A stretch of 11,691 nucleotides of DNA, from the NCBI GenBank assembly GCA_963999645.1, contig CAXEUY010000030.1:1-11691 (forward strand). The letters are read 5' to 3'. This DNA comes from MedAcidi-G1 sp002294285. Lineage in GTDB: Bacteria; Actinomycetota; Acidimicrobiia; Acidimicrobiales; MedAcidi-G1. The translations under genes were made by a program, and so were the position numbers. Shown one piece after another: positions 1 through 9,000 of the stretch. Under the pieces are notes generated by a model, which saw only the letters and a list, made by a program, of their open reading frames with translations, did not search any database and was not told where the DNA came from. Position 1 is the stretch's first letter; each line of letters begins with the position of its first letter.

Positions 1-3000
1 GCCGACCCGCAAGTGGAAAACTTTGAAGGGGACTCTTCAGTACGAGCTGAAGCAACAGTTGACTGTCCAATACCGCAATTGAGTCTTCTTCAGGACTGTG
101 CCAGTGAAGTACTTAAAATAGAAATAGATAACAAAGATTTAGAAGTTGATGGGATTCTTCAAATTATAGAAGTTCTTCCCGGCGCCACAGACGCAACAAT
201 TTTGGACGTTGATTCAAAAGTTCCCGCCGGTGAGAAAATTACAACAACCATCGATTTCACCTATGGCGCTAGATACATCGCCACGCTAAAAAGCAGCGAC
301 GGTTCTTCATATCAGCAAGTTTCCGAAGAAACAGTGATTACTTGCGAAGAACCTTTAGTGATTGAACCTTTCGACTGTGCCGCAAACCCATCCCTGATAC
401 AGAACCTAAAAAATCAAACTGCTCAAACGGATGAAATTAAAGCTCTTGACCTTACAGATGGCACATACAAACTCCTTTACTCAATTCCTTTCGACTACAC
501 AGAACCTCCTTATGACGGTTTCAATGCCTTAGCGATTGACCCAGTTAATGATTTTGCGTATGCAACCGTCAGACTAGTTATCGATGGTGAAGAAAGATCA
601 TTCCTTACCCGATTTGATCAAGATCAGATTGGTTTCTTGGCAGAACTACCGGTATCGAAGGCATTCTCTGCCACGATAGACGCTGACGGAGACTACCTAT
701 TTGAACGCGAGGGAAATCTTTACCGTGTTGAAAAAGTCTCAGATCTTGAAGCTTTTGAAAAATTTGACACGCCAGGTGTTCTCGATCTGACAGACGATCA
801 GCCAATTTATGAAGGTGATCCGAACATAGACACAGGTGACATCACATATTGGGTGACAGCCGACGGAGCTTCAATATCAAAATATGTTATCGGCGTTGTC
901 CGAAAAACTGATCAGATAATGATGATTGAATACGGTGAAAGTTCTAGCGAATTTAAACTTCTAGTTCCATCTGATGAAAATTATATAAGAGTTGATATTC
1001 CTGACGGCACCTACGGAGCGGCCTGGAATGCTGACGGTCGAATAATCGTTTCAGCCAATAAAGGTGGTTTATACGAGATTTATCCAGAGACAATAAGTGG
1101 TACACGAGTACAAGTCAGAAAACTAGCCGATACAGAAGCCACTGGAAACAACGATGGAATGAACTGTGATGATATTCCAGTTTGCCTCCCTGAAGAATTT
1201 GGAAATGTTTACGGTTACGCATGGATTGACTGGGAAGAATCTGGTGACAGAACACAAGTAATAGGTGGTTTAGAAGAGCACCTGAAAGGGGTAACAGTAA
1301 CACTCACTCTTGAAAGTGAATACAGAGACTCAGAAGGCAACACTTGTGAAGATTTCGGTCAAAGCTCATGGGTGGTTCAAACTGATGGGCAGAGTGAAGC
1401 TGATTACCAGTGGCGAATTGACGGTGTACCCGCAAGAGACAATTTCGGAAACGAACTCGAATACAAAGCGACATTCGACTACGGAACCGCCAATTTCCCA
1501 GAAGGTTTCTCACCAACCGGTTACACAAAACAGCTAGAAGAGCAGGTCACAGCATCAGAAGTCGACTCAGATGTGCGTGGGAACACCGCTGAAATTCCTA
1601 CTACGACTACAGATCCGTCACTGCTTCGCATCCAAAAAACAGATCCAATGATCTACCGTCTGTTGACCCAGTACAAACAGACCAAACAAAGAAACATCTC
1701 CAGAGTTTTCGGAATGACAACACCGCTTTCAGAAGACGGAACATCAGGTTCAACAACAGCACAATCAGGTAATTTCACCCTTGAACCTAACGAAACTGTT
1801 CACAGAGCAGATGCAGGAGTTCTGGGATACCCCGTCTTCGAACCCATTTCTGAAGTCACTATCGATTGCTATTCGGAAACCGCCAGAGTGCTTCTAGACA
1901 ACATCGGATCAACGGTTGATGCAAAATTCTACATAAAAGTCTATAACGGTACAGTCGAACCCGGAAATGAAGTTACTTCACAGTCAGGTGAACAACTGGT
2001 CCCTGCGGGAACTCAAGCATTCTATGCAAAGCTTATACCCCCACCACTCGGAGATACTTTGACAATTTTGGCAACTGCAGTTGCTGAACACAACGGAATA
2101 CAGTTCGGACCAGACAATGTCGGATCCAACCAATCAGGAACCTACTGCGACCCTCCTTTCTCAGTGATGGTAGATGCCCAGCCAGATTGCGACTCAGGAA
2201 ATCTAATCCTGACAATCAAGAACCTTTCAGCTGAAGAAATGAACCTTGATCCTGGCACACCCGGTGTTCCAGCACGATACGAAGTCATTCTCTATCAAGA
2301 TGGAACCCCGCAAGAACTGGGAAGTATCTATTCAAGCTCTGGAAGATATTACGAATTAGATCCAGGTGAAAGCACAATAGAAGAAATTCCAATTAGGGAA
2401 GATTCTGTTTGGCAAGTTGATTGGAAAGCAACAGATCTAACAGACCCGAGTCGCACTTTCGAGGGATTAATCCCAGGGCTCGAAGGCGAACTTTTTGACT
2501 GCAAAGCCATAGAAATAGACCCAGAAGTTAGTTTCTCTTTTGAATGTGCTGCTGAAACAAATGAAGCTATCTTCACGATCGACAACTCAGGCTCTGACGG
2601 AAATATCGACTTTTACATAAAGAAACTCGATGAAATAGTCCATGGACCTTATTCGCTTGCAGCCGGAGGAGTCCGCGATGTAGTCCTAGAAGTAGATCAT
2701 AAAGATAAGTACAGCGTTGTGGTAACCGCTTCAGAAGTTCAACCTGAAGCTCAGACATTAAAATCGGTTATAAACAAAGACATTTCAGGAGAAACGGTAG
2801 GAGTAACCAGACAAACTCTTAATACAGGCTCACAACCTTCTGAAACCACAGTTGAGGTGGTCGTAGAGTCAGGTGACACTCTTTCCGAGATAGCAGCAGA
2901 ACACGGAATTAAAACAAGCGAACTGATGGCTGCCAACGGAATAGTAGATGCAAGCCGCATATACATAGGTCAGAAACTTCAAATATCAAATAAAACAAAC

Positions 3001-6000
3001 TCACAAATCTTGACAGTTGTAGCGCCAGTCGCAGACACACAACCTTCAAATGCCACTGTGGAGGTGGTCGTAGAGTCAGGTGACACTCTTTCCGAGATAG
3101 CAGCAGAACACGGAATTAAAACAAGCGAACTGATGGCTGCCAACGGAATAGTAGATGCAAGCCGCATATACATAGGTCAGAAACTTGTTATCAGCGAAGT
3201 CACAGATGCACCTAATTGGGAGGCAATTAGCCAACTAGCTGAAATGACCCGAGCTGAAAATAACAATGTCCTGTTTACAGAAACAGACGGAGAAAGCACA
3301 AACGTCGAAGTAGATTTCACAGGAACCGTGGACGATTTCGAAGTTGACTGTCCAGTTTTTGAACCAGAGATAACCTTCACAGAATATTGCGGGGACAAGA
3401 GTCTCCATATCTCAGTTTCTAACGAGAACTCAGACATAGCCGGAGAAATCTTCATATATGAAAACGGGGAAATCGTTTCAGAAGGGGCAGTACTACCCGG
3501 ACGTGTATTCACAGTTGATTATCCATTTACATTCGGAGCAACTTATGAGGTTGTTGTCAACCCAGTCGGTTCATCCAACGGATTCTCTTACGATCCGGTA
3601 AACGGCGAACACGAAATCAGCTGTGAAACTCCATGGGAACCTACAGTTGAAACTGCTTCTGAATGTTCCAATTACGGTCCTGTCGCAACTATCACTTTGG
3701 ATAACAACCGTTCCCACTCACCAGCTGAATTCACTCTCACATTAATAGTCGACGACAGCTCTGAAAATATAGAAATTGGACCCATATACGTTGGTTCAAG
3801 GTCAGAATCAGAAATAGACCTAACAGGCGAAGCAGGTGTTCCAAGGTCAGCTCTCGAAGATGCAACTTGGAGATTTGATTGGACCGCAACCGACCCTGAA
3901 AATGAGAATTCAGTACAAACCGGAACGACAGCAGCGTCAACTACAGATTGCCTTCCACCGGTAGGGCCTTTCGACTGCGCAAGCTATCTAGCGCCATTAC
4001 AGGTAGTACTTGCCGATTCCGGAATCGGCTATGAGCTAAACACTCTTAATCTGGCGACAGGTTCCTTGCAGAGCGTTTATTCAATCCCGTTTACCCGAAC
4101 CACTCCTTCTTACTCGGAAATAAACGGAATCGGATTAAACCCGATAGATCAAACTGTTTACGGTTTCATACGTATAAAAGAAGACAACGTCAGCAGTTCG
4201 TACATGATCAGATTCGATTCACAACAAGTTGAATATCTAGCTAAAGTGCCGAACTTCCCCAACTCAGCAACATTTGACGATCAAGGAAATTTCCTATGGA
4301 TGATAGACGGAAGTCTCTATAAAGCCGACAATGCTAAAGACATTAAAGGATACGTTGATCATCAAGATCAACGAGTTCCAGACCTCCGTAATGCACCACC
4401 AGTCTACGATGCACGTGATGAAGGCGACGTCTACGGTCATGCTGTTGACGTCGCACATATAAGAACAGATATAGGTTTCGGAATTACTAACTACATCGTT
4501 GGAATGGTTTACGGGGCTGACCAGATAGTACTAATAGGATATGAAGGCGCTGATCTGGATAGACGCCTTCTTGACCCTGTTGACGCAGCAGGTGAGAAGG
4601 CAAATCTCCCAGGCGGCGGGTACGGCTCCGCTTGGAGTATCGGTGGTCAGGTTTTCGTAGCTGCGAATTCTGGTGAAGTATTTCAACTATCCGTTGATAA
4701 CGCTGAAATAACTAATTTGTTCCCAGTTAGTGGAAACGTAGAAATCCGAAGGGTTGGAAATTCGGCAGCAAACGCACACAATGATGGAACAAATTGTCCG
4801 GGAGTCCCAGCTTGCTTCCCTGAGATATTCGGAAATGTATACGGTTATGTTTGGATCGACTGGGACATCTCCAAAGATAGAACTGCAGTTGAATATGGTT
4901 TGGAAGAACATGTCGCAGGGGTAAATGTTAAGCTCACAAATACATCCCCCTTCTACAATTCAGAGGGAGAACCTTGCTATCAGCCGGGTGAACTGGAAGT
5001 TTCCTCTACCTACACTGGACAGGGAAGTGCAGCAGGAAATGAATCAGGAAATTATCGTTGGTGGATCGATAACCTCCCAGCCGAAGACAACTCCGGAAAC
5101 CGGATTAAATACAAGGCGACCTTCGACTACGCTGGAGGACAATTCCCCCAAGGATTTACACCGACTGGTTACACCCTCAAACAACAAGATGATGTTGCCG
5201 CATCAGAAATAGATTCAGACGTCAGACCTGAGAACTTCACAAGGTCTCTAAACACCCAAGCTGTTTCAGGAGAGTTCACCATTGAACCCGAAACATCATC
5301 ACATAGAGCTGATGCCGGCGTAGTCGGTGAACCAACCTTCGCCCCTACAGCCACAGTCGATGTTGACTGCGATGCAGACACTACATTTATAAATCTGGAC
5401 AATTCCGGATCAACAGTGCAAGCTAAATATGAAATCAGTGTTTACCACGGCGACGTAGGTGAGAGCAATCTAGTTCAATCCCAGTCGGGAGAAGAGACCG
5501 TCGAGGCATTTGACATAGTTGAATACGGGAAGCGAATACCTCCTCCACGAGGACAGATACTAACGATTCTTATAACCGCAACACCTCAAAAAGATGATCT
5601 AGATCTAGGATTCGAACCTGTTACGGTCTGGAACCAAGCTGGTGTTAACTGTCCAACAGGATTTGTAGTCCAGGTGCAAGTAGAAACAGATTGTGACAGC
5701 GGTGGCATCAAAGTGACGTTAGATAACTCCGAGTCAAGTGTGGATGCCCTCTTCACACTTGTGTTAGATACAGATACTGAAACAGGTATTGAAAGCCAAG
5801 ATGTAACCGAAGGCGAAAAGAAAGAAGTTCTAATTTCGGTAACAGAGGATTCAGAATGGACGCTTATGTGGCAGGCAGCTGAAACTGATGAATCTGAAGA
5901 AGAAAAAGGTTTTGTCGGATTAGTAGGACCAGAACAATTTGACTGCGAACCAGAAGAGTTCTTGCCTATTGTTTCAGTCGATCACGTATGCGACATTCTT

Positions 6001-9000
6001 GGCGACACTGCCACCTTCTCCATAGACAACACAGATTCTGGCGTCAATGCGATAGTCGAGGTTTACTCAGATGACGAACTCATCTGGGGACCAACAATTA
6101 TTGAAAAAGGGACAGAGTCCTACGAGACGACAATTCCTGTAACGGGAATAGAAGCCATTACTATCCGTGTGGCTGCTGAAGAAAACTCACACAATTATGG
6201 GACTACAACAATCAAAGAAACTCTCAACTGTCCAGAAACACAAGTCGCTCCATTCGACTGCGCTGCCTTCCCAGCTTTGATTCAAATCGTAGGTACAAAA
6301 GGTGTTGGCTTTGAGGTCAAGGAACTGAACCCTGCTTCCGGGGAATACAGACCCATCTATTCGATTCCATTCAACAGAACACCTTCATATACAGGTATGA
6401 ATGCAGCTGGCATAAATAAAGTTGATTCGACCGCCTATGCATTAATGTCGCTCAACTCGACATCTGCTTATCTGGTTCGTTTCGACGCACAGGAAGTTCT
6501 GTTCGTGGCGAAAATGCCTGAACATTCAGCAGCTGGGGATGTTGATGAAGTAGGAAACTTTGTATGGACCAAGAACACGAAGAAAATATTGAGTGTCCTA
6601 CCTGATATAGCAAATATGGAAGGATTCAAAGATCCTGCAGACGCACCTGACATGTCCGACTGGAGTCCGACACTCGAGTCGGTAAAAGCTCCAACCTCAG
6701 ACATAGCAACCATGATCTACGATTTCGGAGATGGAGAAGGAAACTATGCCATGGGGCTTCTAGGAAGTGATTTATATGTGTATAGATACGACGACCCACT
6801 TCAAGCTTGGATAATCAAAGTAACAATTCCCGAAGGTTCAAATAGCCCTGAACCCGAAGGTTCCTTTGGAGCTTCATGGAGTCACGAAGACAGAATATAT
6901 TTCGCTTCTAACAAGGGCCTTGGCGTTTTTGAAGTCATGATTCCGACAATTGACTTCGAAAATAAAACAGCTGAAATCCGCAAAGTAGCTAACTCGGATG
7001 CGACAGGCTGGAACGACGGTATGAACTGCACAGGAATCCCAACATGCATTCCTGACATTTTCGGTTCAACATATGGATACTCCTGGGTTGATTGGGATTC
7101 ATCCGGTGACCGAACAAATATCGAAGATGGAAACGAAGAGCACATAGCAGGCGTCAAGGTAACTTTGACGAACACAACCGCCTACCATGACTCCGAAGGA
7201 AGCGAATGTTATGGTCCTGGGGAATTCATTCTCGAGACAACAACTGGAATTGGTGACGGACAATCAGGAGAAGATGAAGGTGATTACCGTTGGTATTTCT
7301 CCGATGTGCCAGTTGAAGACAGCTTCGGAAACGAAATGCGTTATGAAATACATTTCGACTACGACGAAGCAACTTTCCCTGAAGGATTCACACCTCTCGG
7401 TTACACACAACAACTAAACAACGAGGTGAAAGAAAGTGAAAATGACTCTGACGCGCGACCTGTACAGACCACGTTTTCTTCAACGACTTCAGCTGTTTCT
7501 GAAGATTTTGCAATAGTCGCAGGACAAGAGGCACACCGACCCGACGCAGGAATCGTAGGGGAACTAAAATTTGAACCAACCGCAACAGTCGACATCAACT
7601 GTTCACTAGAACTTGTTGAAGTGGAACTCGATAACAGTGAATCAACAACAGATGCCCTATACACAGTTGACGTTTATCACGGTGAAATAGAAGAAGACAA
7701 CAAAATCAGCGAACAGTCCGGCACACAGACTGTTGAATCAGGTGATATTGACTACTACGCGACAGTTATACCTCCACCTACTGGAGAGATACTGACAGTT
7801 TTAGTTAATGCAGAAGCAGTCAGAGACGGACTTGGTCTTGAATACGAGAAAGCACCTGTATGGAACCAAGCAGGTACAGACTGTCCATCTGATTTTGTAG
7901 CTCAAGTTCAAGTCGAAACAGATTGTGAAATAGGCGGAGCAAAAGTCACTTTAGGAAATCCGGAAACTGACACCGGTGCGATTTTCGAGATTGTCCTAGT
8001 CATAGAAGGAATAAGGTACACCGGAGAATATGAACTGGACTCAGATGATACGTATGTCCTCGATCTCCCGATAGAAGACGACAGCGAATGGTTCATCGAA
8101 TGGCAAGCGAAAGAGATTTCAGAAGAAGATTTCAGATTCTCTGCATCAACAACACCGAGGACAATCGACTGTGAAGAGCCTCAGTTCAATCCGATAATCT
8201 CAACAGGTTTCACTTGCACGACTGTTGGTGGGGTCATAACGGTATTCGTCGATAACCGTGTTTCAGAAGTAGATGCAGTAGTCGAAATTGAAGTAAACGG
8301 CGAGCTTTCATGGGGTCCAGAAACAATTGGTGAAGGCAATATTTCAAATGTGATAACAATTCCGGCAGTAGACGGTGACTTCTTGAGAGTTTGGGTCAAT
8401 TCGGCTGATGAAACTTTGAACACTGCGGCAGTTATAGCTGAGGAAACGGTTGACTGTCCAGTTTTTGATCCGGAAGCAGTGGTAGATGTCGACTGTGAAA
8501 TAGACCGAGCATTGATCACTTTGGACAACTTAAACTCTTCAGTTGAGTCGCTGTTTGAAATTAAGGTTTACAGAGGTGAAATAGATCCAGTCAATTATGT
8601 GTTAGAAGAGTCAGGAATTCAGCTCGTAGGAGCTGAATCCAGTTCAATTTTCATCAAGCCAATACCGCTCAGTGGAGACCATATTTTAACCATCGAGGTT
8701 ATTGCCGATGCCATGAAAGACGCAGAACCCCTGGGATTGGAATCCAAAGTTGTATGGAGCCAATCCATTTCAGATTGTCCGAGTGGTTTCTCAGCACAGA
8801 TAAAAGTTGAAGTTGAATGTGATCTTGGTGGAATTGCCGTAACCATGGATGCTAGAGAATCTGAAGTTCCAGTCATCTTCAATATTGTCGGAGTGATCGA
8901 CGAAGTTCCTGAAGGTCCGAACAGCTACGAAATACTTCCCGGCGATGAGACCCAAATTATAATTCCAGCCACCGGAAGTTCAGATTGGAATGTGGAATGG

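Larger units (their letters stand above)
367..3966 (+). repeat. Cassette 1: propeller, SdrD_B, Ig-like a-b-c with LysM pair, Ig-like c-b
   Basis: The propeller-like domain (367-1197) opens with PFDCAA. It contains the shared YSIPF, RFDQ and DGMNC motifs and resembles the DUF6923 family. The SdrD_B-like domain (1198-1827) runs from FGNVYGYAW to HRADAGV and has a 64-residue segment (1579-1770) where cassettes 2 and 3 have only about 15 residues. Ig-like domains follow: type a (1831-2157), type b (2158-2517) and type c (starting 2518, closing Cys near 3349). The type c domain is interrupted by the LysM pair. Another c-type domain (3355-3633) and b-type domain (3634-3966) lead into cassette 2. 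This is the longest cassette, 3600 bp against 2283 bp for cassette 2. Family names rest on motif recognition; the repeat relationship itself is seen directly. Confidence 0.8.

Noticed and set aside
13..15. GTG as the start codon of the giant gene
   Set aside because: No ribosome binding site or signal peptide is present, the frame is open to base 1, and the first residues are the end of an Ig-like domain. The gene is cut by the window edge.
2751..3173. Two minus-strand open frames with nearly identical starts
   Set aside because: They are the antisense image of the duplicated LysM DNA, not a gene family.
2854..3186. CRISPR or mobile-element origin of the 126 bp direct repeat
   Set aside because: Only two copies exist, both in frame and each encoding a complete LysM domain. 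No inverted ends or transposase are present.
4353..4373. 8 bp inverted repeat with a 5-base loop
   Set aside because: It is short, within coding sequence, without a T-tract, and encodes an ordinary propeller segment. It is not a terminator or regulatory hairpin.
1310..7417. Plus-strand open frames at 1310-1537, 4925-5212 and 7187-7417 in equivalent places of the three SdrD_B-like domains
   Set aside because: Their recurrence follows from homology of the coding repeat. They are out-of-frame readings with no domain of their own.
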